This document shows positions 1 to 5,806 of a stretch of DNA of 10,336 nt, in pieces. The stretch's first letter is position 1; each line of letters starts with the position of its first letter. Position numbers and translations under genes: made by a program. The notes beneath the pieces were generated by a model. It had not been told where the DNA came from. It did not search any database and saw only the letters and a program-made list of their open reading frames with translations. The stretch comes from Candidatus Nitrosopolaris nunavutensis (GTDB taxonomy: Archaea > Thermoproteota > Nitrososphaeria > Nitrososphaerales > Nitrososphaeraceae), in NCBI GenBank assembly GCA_002501855.1, contig DAOM01000226.1:1-10336 (forward strand). The letters run 5' to 3'.

Positions 1-847
1 AATTAAGGCCTAAACGAAGACATGCTAGAGCAGTATTGCCTATTCCCATGAACGGATCATAAACTACCATGTTTGGCTTGATTCCATGTAGCTTTATGCA
101 ACGTTCGGGCAACTTTATGGGAAATACTGCAGGGTGTGGGCGCCCTTCCTGAATAGTTGGATATGGTATGAGCCATACGTTTCCCCTATCTCGTTTATCC
201 TGCTTTGCAGATTTCCACCTTCCGATATTAGTTTTATCTTGGTATGTTACGCCTATTCTCAATTTATCCAGTTTTATATTTCCAGTTTTGGTAAAGTGAA
301 AGATATATTCTTGAAGATCGCTTAGGTATCGATCACTAACTATCGGCTTAAAGTGACCAATAGATATGTTGCCATAGTCACGGAACTCATTATTCTTACC
401 TACGTCCTCTGCGTCAATAGAAACAGACTTTATCCAATGAATTGTATTTTGGAGTTCATAAATAGTTCTAAATTGAGTGGCAACTTCGAATGGAGCTGTT
501 GGATCTACTGGTCTACCTCCAACGTTGAGGAAGAACGAGCCGTCGTCCTTTAAAATATCGTAACTTTTTTCTGCAACATTCTTCATCCATTGTAAATACT
601 TCTCCCTTTCTTTATTGTCTTTGTATATTCCATATTCCTTGTTCATATTATAAGGTGGAGAAGTAACAACGACATCTACTAGGATTTTTTGATCCCTAAG
701 CTTACTCATAAAGCTCAGACAATCTTCTTGATATATACGGTTGAGGTTTATCAGTGTATTCAATCCATGTACGCTCTTTTTTATAACCTTGTCGAATTTT
801 TGAATTAGATGATAACAGTCGGCAGCCAACGCAGGCGGTAGCATCAT
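1..847 (-). CDS. DNA methyltransferase (beta class, probable N4-cytosine or N6-adenine), 3' part missing
   Basis: This enzyme would transfer a methyl group from S-adenosylmethionine to an amino group of a base in duplex DNA (N6_N4_Mtase family). I translated 282 codons before the window edge without a stop. The catalytic motif IV reads VDVVVTSPPYN at residues 57-67. The AdoMet-binding motif I reads DPFMGIGNT at residues 264-272. This order, IV then recognition region then I, defines the beta group. SPPY is more usual in N4-cytosine enzymes, and DPPY in adenine enzymes, but the rule has exceptions. The likely recognition domain lies between about residues 120 and 250. The start is the first of two adjacent ATGs; a TATA box 26-31 bases upstream fits a leaderless transcript. 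No nuclease gene is visible, so it may be an orphan methylase or its partner may lie beyond the left edge. Confidence 0.93.
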   Translation of the reverse strand, partial: MMLPPALAADCYHLIQKFDKVIKKSVHGLNTLINLNRIYQEDCLSFMSKLRDQKILVDVVVTSPPYNMNKEYGIYKDNKEREKYLQWMKNVAEKSYDILKDDGSFFLNVGGRPVDPTAPFEVATQFRTIYELQNTIHWIKSVSIDAEDVGKNNEFRDYGNISIGHFKPIVSDRYLSDLQEYIFHFTKTGNIKLDKLRIGVTYQDKTNIGRWKSAKQDKRDRGNVWLIPYPTIQEGRPHPAVFPIKLPERCIKLHGIKPNMVVYDPFMGIGNTALACLRLGLN

Positions 848-872
848 TTCGTTTATTTTGATGATGCAGGTG

Positions 873-878
873 TTTATA
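873..878 (-). promoter_or_regulatory. TATA box of the methyltransferase gene
   Basis: The minus strand reads TATAAA here, centred about 28 bases upstream of the ATG at 847. In archaea this spacing puts transcription start at or next to the start codon. No ribosome binding site precedes the ATG, which agrees with a leaderless message. Confidence 0.5.
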
Positions 879-1139
879 GCTACAGTTTAATGGTGGTGGT
901 TATTTTAGATGAAGATCTTGATCTATTGCCGGAGTCTGTAGTTTAATTTATGAGACTTATACGATAGGAAACAGAGCAAACTAATCATATCTTTTGGATA
1001 TTAAATTGGTACTGATAAAGAATCGATGACATGCGTGTTTAATCCTCGCATCTCCTCCGTTCTTGTACACCTCTAATCTCGTTGTCTCTAAATAACTGGA
1101 AATGGAGCAGTGTCTGAGCATCTGAGCTATCACTTGATT

Positions 1140-1183
1140 ATTATAAATTGAATTGAGAATCCAAATAATTATAAATTGGATTG
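1140..1183. repeat. two direct copies of a TATA-containing 16-mer
   Basis: ATTATAAATTGAATTG at 1140-1155 is repeated as ATTATAAATTGGATTG at 1168-1183, with one base different and a 28-bp period. Each copy contains a usable TATA core. This could be a duplicated promoter element or a small slippage duplication; its function is unknown. Confidence 0.45.
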
Positions 1184-1370
1184 GGGCACTTGAGTTCAAT
1201 AAATTTGATGTTCCAAGTTAAATCTAATTCAGATTGTTACTGTTATTATGGCTTCATGCGTGGAATTGACGGTCGTAGTGAAAGAACCGCACTAGATAGC
1301 CAACAGAAAGATTGAGACCCTTTAATGTGGGTATTGGATAAAGACAAATTCCGTTATATCCTTCCTGTAA

Positions 1371-1727
1371 TTAATCAAACGAGAAAAATTTTTCTAGCCA
1401 CTTTTTTGCGATGTCAAAATTTTGCTCTGCTTCTACAATCACATCGTTATTCTCATATCTAACGTTGATAGCTTTTAATGTACTATGGTACAAACTAAAT
1501 TTCTTTCCGGATGGCGTAATCACAATTTTGTCGACTATGAGAAGGCCTTCGTTGAGAAGCCACTTTATTTTTCTAAAAGCAGTAGTACGTGGAATATTGC
1601 CATTATCCCTTGTAATATCATTAAAGGATTTTGAGTGATGCATAACAGAACCCATGATTTCCACAAGCTCGTCATCAGCCAAAGCTGTAAGGGGCTCTCT
1701 CTTTACTTTTTGGCTTTTAACTATCAT
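1371..1727 (-). CDS. winged helix-turn-helix transcriptional regulator
   Basis: A 118-residue single-domain DNA-binding protein, probably a repressor or activator of the ArsR-like winged-helix type that is abundant in thaumarchaea. The helix-turn-helix covers about residues 33-62: KSFNDITRD, then IPRTTAFRKIKWLLNEG as turn and recognition helix. GLLIVDKIVITPSGKKF follows as the wing. The C-terminal part (residues 80-118) alternates strand and a charged helix that could serve in dimer formation. No metal-binding Cys cluster or ligand domain is visible, so the signal it answers to is unknown. The ATG start is followed by a Lys/Arg-rich N-terminus. An AT-rich element (TTAAATAA on the minus strand, about 1760-1768) 33-41 bases upstream could be its TATA box, giving a leader of roughly ten bases. 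It stands alone with long spacers on both sides. Confidence 0.82.
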   Translation of the reverse strand: MIVKSQKVKREPLTALADDELVEIMGSVMHHSKSFNDITRDNGNIPRTTAFRKIKWLLNEGLLIVDKIVITPSGKKFSLYHSTLKAINVRYENNDVIVEAEQNFDIAKKWLEKFFSFD

Positions 1728-2360
1728 TAGATTCTTTGATTGGATATTAATTGCGCTGGTTATTTAATTTCGTGTCGGAGGATGGTACATCTGCTGAATA
1801 AAAGTAGATAAGATAAAAGGTTACCAACAGGGTGTAAACCGAAGTGAATTCAAAGAAGCGTGAATGATCAGATTCCTTGAACATTAGGCGGGTGAGTGAC
1901 GAGTTTGGTCGTTTATAGTCAATATCTTCTTGTTGATCATCCTCCGACAAACAAAACAATAATCACATACTAGCATGGATGATTACACAAAAGACAATAA
2001 ATTCCCATATGTTTCGATATCCTGGGTTTTCATACACGATATTGCTGGATGATACAAGATATACTTTACCAGCCATGATGGTTGTAAATATTATAGATTA
2101 ATCCATATACATTTACTCATTTAAGAATATTCTCACGAGTCCATAAGAGTATCTACATGGTAACACGGTTACCTGCTAGAACACCAGCTAGCTCTGCCTT
2201 CCGCAAAGCATGTTGCAGCCACAATAAAGAACCAAATTTGCAAAACAAATCTGCGATAATTCATAAGATTAATCGAAAAAAGCATTATACTTTCATACTA
2301 TAGTTTAATAATTGAGAATTAGTAGAGGTGAAATTGGCTAGATTGTGTGTGATAACGAAA
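1728..2360. other. intergenic stretch with inverted-repeat-bounded segment
   Basis: About 630 bases without a supported gene. The left third is the segment bounded by 12-bp inverted repeats (1773-1949). A plus-strand frame from ATG 1975 has a stop at 2050 and continues open to 2122, but it is short and I cannot tell it from chance. GGTAAC-ACG-GTTACC (2159-2173) is a 6-bp-arm inverted repeat, a common chance length. Confidence 0.45.
1773..1949. mobile_element. possible MITE-like segment with 12-bp terminal inverted repeats
   Basis: TGTCGGAGGATG at 1773-1784 faces its exact reverse complement CATCCTCCGACA at 1938-1949. The 177-bp segment between and including them carries no transposase. Its size and ends suit a non-autonomous transposon remnant. 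I see no clear target-site duplication: the flanks read AATTTCG on the left and AACAAAA on the right. Two binding sites for a dimeric regulator, or chance, are alternatives. A 70-codon minus-strand frame crosses both ends from a TTG; I do not regard it as a gene. Confidence 0.3.
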
Positions 2361-2379
2361 AGGTACTTTAGTAGTACCT
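2361..2379 (-). terminator. hairpin at the 3' end of the phasin-like frame
   Basis: AGGTACT (2361-2367) pairs with AGTACCT (2373-2379) around a five-base loop. The TAA (2368-2370) that ends the reading frame beyond the amber codon overlaps the loop. A hairpin there is consistent with the ancestral gene ending at 2368 rather than at the TAG at 2494. Stems of this length do occur by chance. Confidence 0.3.
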
Positions 2380-2493
2380 ATTGTGATCATGTTCTCTCGA
2401 AACATCTCTTGAGGTTTGTGCAAACGTTTTTGCGGCATTGACTCCTATTCTCGAAAATTCCTTTAAATCATCTTTCTCACGCTGAATAAATGT
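2368..2493 (-). pseudogene. detached C-terminal part of the phasin-like gene, after an in-frame TAG
   Basis: Directly after the TAG at 2496-2494 the same frame stays open for 41 codons to a TAA. It encodes an amphipathic, charge-rich tail including IQREKDDLKEFSRIG, then AAKTFAQTSRDVSREHD. This matches the Lys/Glu/Gln/Ser-rich helical character of the upstream 153 residues. Together they would give a protein of 195 residues. The simplest reading is that one base change made the amber codon, so this tail is no longer translated or only by readthrough. Confidence 0.6.
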
Positions 2494-2955
2494 CTAGAAT
2501 GTTTCCATATTTGCAAACATCGCATTGTTAGATATTCTCGTTGTAGCAATTACGTTATCTGCAAAAGTGCTTACTGTTCTTGCATAGATTTCAGCTGCCC
2601 TTCGTGGAGATGCCCAATTATTCCAAAATGTGCCATACGCATTCTCTACGTATGGGACCCATGTTGACTGAAATGACTTTATGATCTCCTTTTGAGATTC
2701 AAGGTAACTATCTGTAATTTCTTTAGTTGCCTGGAGAGAGTGCTCTTGATAATCATTGAGTGCTTGGGTATTACGTGGGATGTCTGTTCTTGCTTCCTCT
2801 ATTGTTCTTTTGATATTATCTTTGGTTTCATCTAATGCTTTTTCGACTGAATGGTGTTGCTCAGTTAATGCTGTTCTTACCTCTATTGTCTTATCATCTT
2901 CAGCAAATGTTGTGGCTGCTCTCTCGGGTTCTCTTTTTGTTGACATACTTATCAT
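2494..2955 (-). CDS. phasin-like coiled-coil protein, C-terminally truncated by TAG
   Basis: A 153-residue, almost entirely helical, charged protein with no Cys, no membrane segment and no signal peptide. Residues 25-95 are heptad-like and rich in Glu, Lys and Gln. The middle reads YQEHSLQATKEITDSYLES, QKEIIKSFQSTW and YVENAYGTFWNNWASPRR, a pattern reminiscent of phasins, which coat polyhydroxyalkanoate granules. Thaumarchaea of group I.1b encode polyhydroxyalkanoate synthase, so a granule-surface role is plausible, but I assign it by character rather than by a diagnostic motif. The frame is interrupted by TAG after METF, while coding-looking sequence continues to 2368. Two starts are possible: ATG 2955 or ATG 2946 (MSTKREPER). 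The three TTAAA elements upstream favour a leaderless start at 2955. Confidence 0.75.
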   Translation of the reverse strand: MISMSTKREPERAATTFAEDDKTIEVRTALTEQHHSVEKALDETKDNIKRTIEEARTDIPRNTQALNDYQEHSLQATKEITDSYLESQKEIIKSFQSTWVPYVENAYGTFWNNWASPRRAAEIYARTVSTFADNVIATTRISNNAMFANMETF

Positions 2956-2960
2956 TGGTA

Positions 2961-2985
2961 TTAAATGGTGTTAAATTCCGTTAAA
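2961..2985 (-). promoter_or_regulatory. promoter with three TTAAA blocks at 10-bp spacing
   Basis: On the plus strand TTAAA recurs at 2961, 2971 and 2981, exactly one helical turn apart, just upstream of the phasin-like start. The distal block lies 26-30 bases from the ATG at 2955 and is the best TATA candidate. The other two could be phased A/T tracts or alternative TATA cores. Confidence 0.4.
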
Positions 2986-3141
2986 AGCCAGTAAGCTGCG
3001 GTTTACATGAAGAATTCAAACTGCTGTAGTAATAATCAAACAGACTCATAACAATGGAAGAATTACAACATATCAGCCTTTTCTTCGAAGACGTCATGAC
3101 GCTGCGTATTCAATCTTCACCCACTGTTAGCAGGTATTATA

Positions 3142-3309
3142 ATGTTTTTTAAAATGCCTTGGTCCGAAATTAAAAGAATGATATACAAAAAGGGGAAGTC
3201 ATGCAATCTTGTAGAGCATAACAGGGAAGATAAAACTCAAAAAAGTATGAAGTTGTTCATTGTACCAAATGGTGGAAGCATTATGATGTTCTTTTTTTAT
3301 TTCTTATGA
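3142..3309 (+). CDS. possible 55-aa miniprotein, unrecognised
   Basis: The frame begins MFFKMPWSEIKRMIYKKG and ends in a hydrophobic run GGSIMMFFFYFL. A basic N-terminal half followed by a short hydrophobic tail would suit a tail-anchored miniprotein, but open frames of this length are common by chance here. TATTATAATG directly abuts the ATG, which is too close for a TATA box of this start. No homologue is recognised. It could equally be non-coding. Confidence 0.2.
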   Translation: MFFKMPWSEIKRMIYKKGKSCNLVEHNREDKTQKSMKLFIVPNGGSIMMFFFYFL

Positions 3310-3454
3310 ACAGTCTATTTCACCTAGGTGCGCCAGTAGTCGATCAAGTCATCGATTAACGTTCTGAATAATGAGCCGGACAGATCGAGAAATAAAATCA
3401 CTACTGGTTTCTGGACATGTTTAGTGGATACTACTTGATCCATAACAAAACTTA

Positions 3455-3781
3455 ATGCTTCGTGCCTTCCTTTCCATTTACAGTCAAATCAAATACTTGT
3501 CGCATGAATATCGTGATCGCATTTACATTAGAAAAGATATTTTACTCAAGTTAACGGAGTATGGTCAGCTTAACCAAACTTCTCTATTAAGCTATTGTGG
3601 CCTTAATCTAGTAAAGCATAAAGACATACTCAATGACATGGAACAAAAAGGGTTTATCAGAAGGGTAGAAGAACCATGGGGCAACAAAAAGATAATCAAA
3701 TATAACATTACAGAAAAGGGCAAGGAATTTTGCAAAAGAATTCTAGAGCCCTACGAGGAGATGTTTCCCCGAAAGTACTAA
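3455..3781 (+). CDS. winged helix-turn-helix protein
   Basis: A 108-residue DNA-binding protein of the small winged-helix type that is expanded in thaumarchaea. RIYIRKDILLKLTEYGQ (about residues 22-38) is helix 1. LNQTSLLSYCGLNLVKHKDILNDMEQKG forms the helix-turn-helix, and FIRRVEEPWGNKKIIKYNIT is the beta wing. EKGKEFCKRILEPYEEMF is a final amphipathic helix, usually used for dimer contact. The first 17 residues are atypical of such proteins, so translation may really begin at the TTG at 3497, which gives (M)SHEYRDRIYIRK. The role is probably transcriptional control of an unknown target. It is the only clear plus-strand gene between the phasin-like gene and the flavoprotein and has no operon partner. 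Confidence 0.8.
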   Translation: MLRAFLSIYSQIKYLSHEYRDRIYIRKDILLKLTEYGQLNQTSLLSYCGLNLVKHKDILNDMEQKGFIRRVEEPWGNKKIIKYNITEKGKEFCKRILEPYEEMFPRKY

Positions 3782-4036
3782 TTTCTGTGAGGTCAGTAAT
3801 AACATTAGCCAAATCTTTAACGATCAATGATAGCAGAACGTATTCCTCTGTCCTTTTTTCCTAGTGCATATTCCAACGACAAGGATCATCTAGTAAACAT
3901 AACAATACGTTTAAGGCGAATTGATTTCATAATAATCTGAAATAAATCAAGCAATGGTAAACATAGCAGTCGAATCTCCTCAACATCCTTTTGCTACCTA
4001 TAGTGACGTTAGTCAGCCTGCAAAAAATAGTGTGGC
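3782..4036. other. short intergenic region with two uncalled mini-frames
   Basis: Two plus-strand frames are present. One runs 3827-3940 (37 codons, MIAERIPLSFFPS then a basic, Ile-rich end). The other runs 3954-4052 (32 codons, MVNIAVESPQHPF) and overlaps the end of the zinc-protein gene on the other strand. Both are within chance length, and neither has a clear promoter. Confidence 0.35.
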
Positions 4037-4204
4037 TTATTTAAAGAAGTAGTCGGCCTTATTATATGCAGAGATTCGTTTGCATTCAGGACAGTTTTCC
4101 TTACTGTTGTCCAATCTAATAGTCTTGAGTGTCTCCGCATTCATTTGTGTGGCGAAGGGATATTCGAATCCACAATTTTTGCATTTAACCATTAGGAGAG
4201 GCAT
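4037..4204 (-). CDS. 55-aa zinc-knuckle protein with two CxxC motifs
   Basis: I translate 55 residues: two Cys pairs, C8-KN-C11-GFEYPF and C38-PE-C41-K, separated by 26 residues, followed by RISAYNKADYFF. Four cysteines in two CxxC pairs, the first followed by Gly, is the usual layout of a small zinc ribbon that binds one Zn2+ through four thiolates. Such proteins commonly act as nucleic-acid or protein adaptors; no specific role can be named. Translation may begin at the first ATG (4204) or at Met5 (4192, MVKCKNC). The minus strand reads AATTTATAT just upstream, a good TATA core for the Met5 start with a short leader. The Cys spacing makes chance unlikely despite the short length. Confidence 0.72.
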   Translation of the reverse strand: MPLLMVKCKNCGFEYPFATQMNAETLKTIRLDNSKENCPECKRISAYNKADYFFK

Positions 4205-4316
4205 ATATAAATTAATTAGATGATAATACTATTTTAATGTTTTATGAAATTCCGGTATGGGTTGTTTATTCCCAATCATCTCCATGGATTCCTTTCATTG
4301 AAAGCCCGTAATTTGA

Positions 4317-4520
4317 TTGCTATTGAAAGACCCTGTCAAACTAGCAGAAGTACTAAAGGAAAACAAAGCAACAGATTTCGAAGTATTCCCTGTCATGGAA
4401 ATTGAATTGGTGGTTGATGGGTTATGGTCTGTATTGGCGTACAGATTGACAAAGATTGTTATTTTCTCCCCTGACGAGCGGGCATTTACACAAATGCTGC
4501 CGAATCTAACAGTTGATTGA
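4317..4520 (+). CDS. unrecognised 67-residue frame, possible gene remnant
   Basis: The frame opens only at a TTG (4317 or 4323) and ends at TGA. It is acidic and well mixed in composition: KLAEVLKENKATDFEVFP, then MEIELVVDGLWSVLAYRL. I do not recognise a family. A separate short frame just upstream (ATG 4237, MFYEIPVWVVYSQSSPW, stopping at 4309) is also coding-like, and CATTGAAAG and TATTGAAAG occur on either side of the junction. The two may be pieces of one decayed gene, or both may be chance. Confidence 0.35.
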   Translation: MLLKDPVKLAEVLKENKATDFEVFPVMEIELVVDGLWSVLAYRLTKIVIFSPDERAFTQMLPNLTVD

Positions 4521-4673
4521 GCGGAAATTGAGCTATTGAGAGGACATGAGCGTTAAATTTGAGTTTCCACTTAGTTTTTGATGCTACCTGCCAATTTCCG
4601 ATACCCTCGTCAACATTCTCTTTGGTTCGTTTGTATTGGGATCTACTACGAATTGGTAGTACATCCTATTGAC

Positions 4674-4835
4674 TTAGTCCTGAATGATTGCCTTTTCCTT
4701 CAGTTTGACCCGAAATCCTAGCGTTATCAGCTCTTCATGTTTTTCTACATCCTGCCCCTTAGAGGGGACTTGTGTTGGTTGGCAGCCATCGGGTGGTGCT
4801 AATTCAGTAAAATCTATGCCAACGTTATTACTCAT
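4674..4835 (-). CDS. 53-aa acidic miniprotein, unrecognised
   Basis: The frame starts MSNNVGIDFTELAPPDG and ends ITLGFRVKLKEKAIIQD. It is soluble, with a Pro/Gln-rich middle (CQPTQVPSKGQDVEKHEE), one Cys and no membrane segment. MSNN-type N-termini and the charged C-terminal half look like real protein, but no motif identifies it. It stands alone; no Shine-Dalgarno sequence precedes the ATG, and a TATA box is not obvious at the expected distance. Confidence 0.4.
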   Translation of the reverse strand: MSNNVGIDFTELAPPDGCQPTQVPSKGQDVEKHEELITLGFRVKLKEKAIIQD

Positions 4836-4904
4836 TTAGGGATAAACTCAATAATTGGTACTTACGATATTAAGTTTATTACGTCATTTTTTTCCTGCCC
4901 ACAT

Positions 4905-4916
4905 CCTCCAGGGAGG
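4905..4916. promoter_or_regulatory. palindromic site CCTCC-AG-GGAGG
   Basis: A GC-rich inverted repeat in AT-rich surroundings, with 5-bp arms and a 2-bp spacer. The same arms and spacing recur at 5035-5046, exactly 130 bp further on. This suggests two operator sites for one dimeric regulator. Confidence 0.4.
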
Positions 4917-5033
4917 TCAAATTACAACTTTCTGTACATTGTTCTATAACATCTAAAATGGGCGATCTGACGCTCATAGAAATCATTTCTATTTAAAAGT
5001 TTGTGTAAAAATGTACGAAAATATCGGTTGCCG

Positions 5034-5047
5034 CCCTCCCGGGAGGG
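5034..5047. promoter_or_regulatory. 14-bp perfect palindrome CCCTCCCGGGAGGG
   Basis: This contains the CCTCC-N2-GGAGG core also found at 4905-4916. CCGCCCT flanks it on both sides as a direct repeat (5031-5037 and 5050-5056). It lies about 35 bp upstream of the TATA box at 5083, a position suited to an archaeal activator or repressor. Alternatively, transcribed, it would form a very stable stem. Confidence 0.45.
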
Positions 5048-5082
5048 TACCGCCCTGTAAGCAATCTAGCGTACAAGAACAA

Positions 5083-5093
5083 ACTATATAAAT
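5083..5093 (+). promoter_or_regulatory. strong TATA box with no clear protein gene downstream
   Basis: ACTATATAAAT is a near-ideal archaeal TATA element. Transcription would begin near 5111-5114. The ATG at 5111 opens a frame of only ten codons, so the product is more likely an RNA than a protein. The hairpin cluster at 5244-5384 lies downstream on this strand. Confidence 0.4.
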
Positions 5094-5243
5094 TTGGTTG
5101 CTCCCAGGCAATGAACTTGCAGAAAACTGGTCACGTTACCTAATGTATTCAATAAATGTTCCCTTTCATTTCGGGATTACCACACTTTGTTCTATGATGC
5201 TAGCATAATTGTAGGCAACTGCTAGACATGATTAATAGTACTA

Positions 5244-5384
5244 GTACCGTATGTCAATAATTGCCTGACTGGCAAGGCTCGAGCCACAAGTACGGTATCA
5301 AAAACAAAGTTTCAATCCTATCTTAGTCAGTTTCTAACCCTGACCGGGTTCGCACTTACTGTCGTACCAAATAGTGAGGTGCGA
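5244..5384 (+). ncRNA. candidate structured RNA (hairpin cluster)
   Basis: GTACCGTAT (5244-5252) pairs with GTACGGTAT (5290-5298) using two terminal G-U pairs. This encloses TTGCC-TGACT-GGCAA (5261-5275) and GGC-TCGA-GCC (5276-5285), giving a three-way-junction shape. AACCC-TGACC-GGGTT (5336-5350) follows, with nearly the same loop. A longer stem then pairs TCGCACTTACT (5350-5360) with 5373-5384, with one bulged G and one wobble pair. No long reading frame covers it. It matches no RNA family that I know: it lacks tRNA arms and box C/D motifs. The ends and strand are guesses based on the TATA box at 5083. Confidence 0.3.
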
Positions 5385-5422
5385 TCTTTGAACATATACT
5401 ACAAATATGCAGATGCGCTGCA

Positions 5423-5626
5423 TTAGTTTCGAGTTAGAATCTTAGGATTTTTGAGGGAATCACCTGTACTATCATTGGTTGTAGTAATACCGGGCATCGC
5501 AAATTTAACATGATTAAACAATAGAGTTGTAGCTCCCAAGGCTCCTATATTTATCGCAGCATCGCTCTGTTCGATTCCTAGCTTGACAGCAAAGCTCAGA
5601 AAAACGGCATATTTGAATTTACCTGA
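5423..5626 (-). pseudogene. 3' remnant of a membrane protein gene
   Basis: The open frame reads GKFKYAVFLSFAVKLGIEQ, then SDAAINIGALGATTLLFNHV, then a polar tail ending in LKNPKILTRN and TAA. Alternating hydrophobic helix, short polar turn and Gly/Ala-rich helix look like a two-helix membrane segment. No ATG, GTG or TTG starts it upstream of the hydrophobic part, and a TAA lies two codons before GKF, so the 5' end is lost. The neighbouring frame just upstream (TTKQFHTNGLAANQ) is open, so a one-base frameshift is possible. The family is not recognised. Confidence 0.42.
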
Positions 5627-5806
5627 TTAGCTGCCAACCCGTTTGTGTGGAATTGCTTTGTCGTTCTATAATTCAAATCCTTGATGCCCGCTCAGTATGA
5701 AGAAATAAGAATGGAGTCGTCTTTGGTATGAAAATTTGCGATCGCTTTGCTTCTTGAATAAGTTAATTAATTATATTCTTTTTGTGAGAAATATGATGGT
5801 GGAGCA

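Larger units (their letters stand above)
848..1370. other. intergenic stretch, no convincing gene
   Basis: About 520 bases lie between the methyltransferase start and the 3' end of the winged-helix gene. It holds the methylase promoter and a 28-bp-period direct repeat (1140-1183). One weak plus-strand frame of 35 codons (1208-1315) contains a CYCYYGF segment and lies about 30 bases downstream of the second repeat copy. Frames of this length are expected by chance at this base composition, so I do not call it as a gene. Confidence 0.5.
2956..3454. other. intergenic stretch, one possible miniprotein
   Basis: About 500 bases between the divergently placed phasin-like and winged-helix genes. Apart from the phasin-like promoter it holds one plus-strand frame of 55 codons at 3142-3309, described separately, and two 10-bp palindromes (3092-3101 and 3321-3330) of a length expected by chance. 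Confidence 0.4.
4836..5422. other. intergenic, no protein gene seen
   Basis: About 590 bases without a supported coding frame. It contains the paired palindromes, the strong TATA box and the hairpin cluster listed separately. ATGCAG-ATGCG-CTGCAT-type pairing at 5407-5423 sits at the 3' end of the minus-strand remnant at 5423-5626 and may be its terminator hairpin. Confidence 0.4.

Noticed and set aside
134..553. Two plus-strand open frames
   Set aside because: They lie antisense inside the methyltransferase, whose motifs are intact on the other strand.
981..1199. 72-codon minus-strand frame from a TTG
   Set aside because: It has no motif or promoter, its composition is typical of random AT-rich DNA, and many frames of this length are expected by chance.
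1747..1959. 70-codon minus-strand frame spanning the inverted repeats
   Set aside because: It starts at a TTG, crosses both repeat ends and shows no family signal, so it is more likely a by-product of the repeat-bounded segment.
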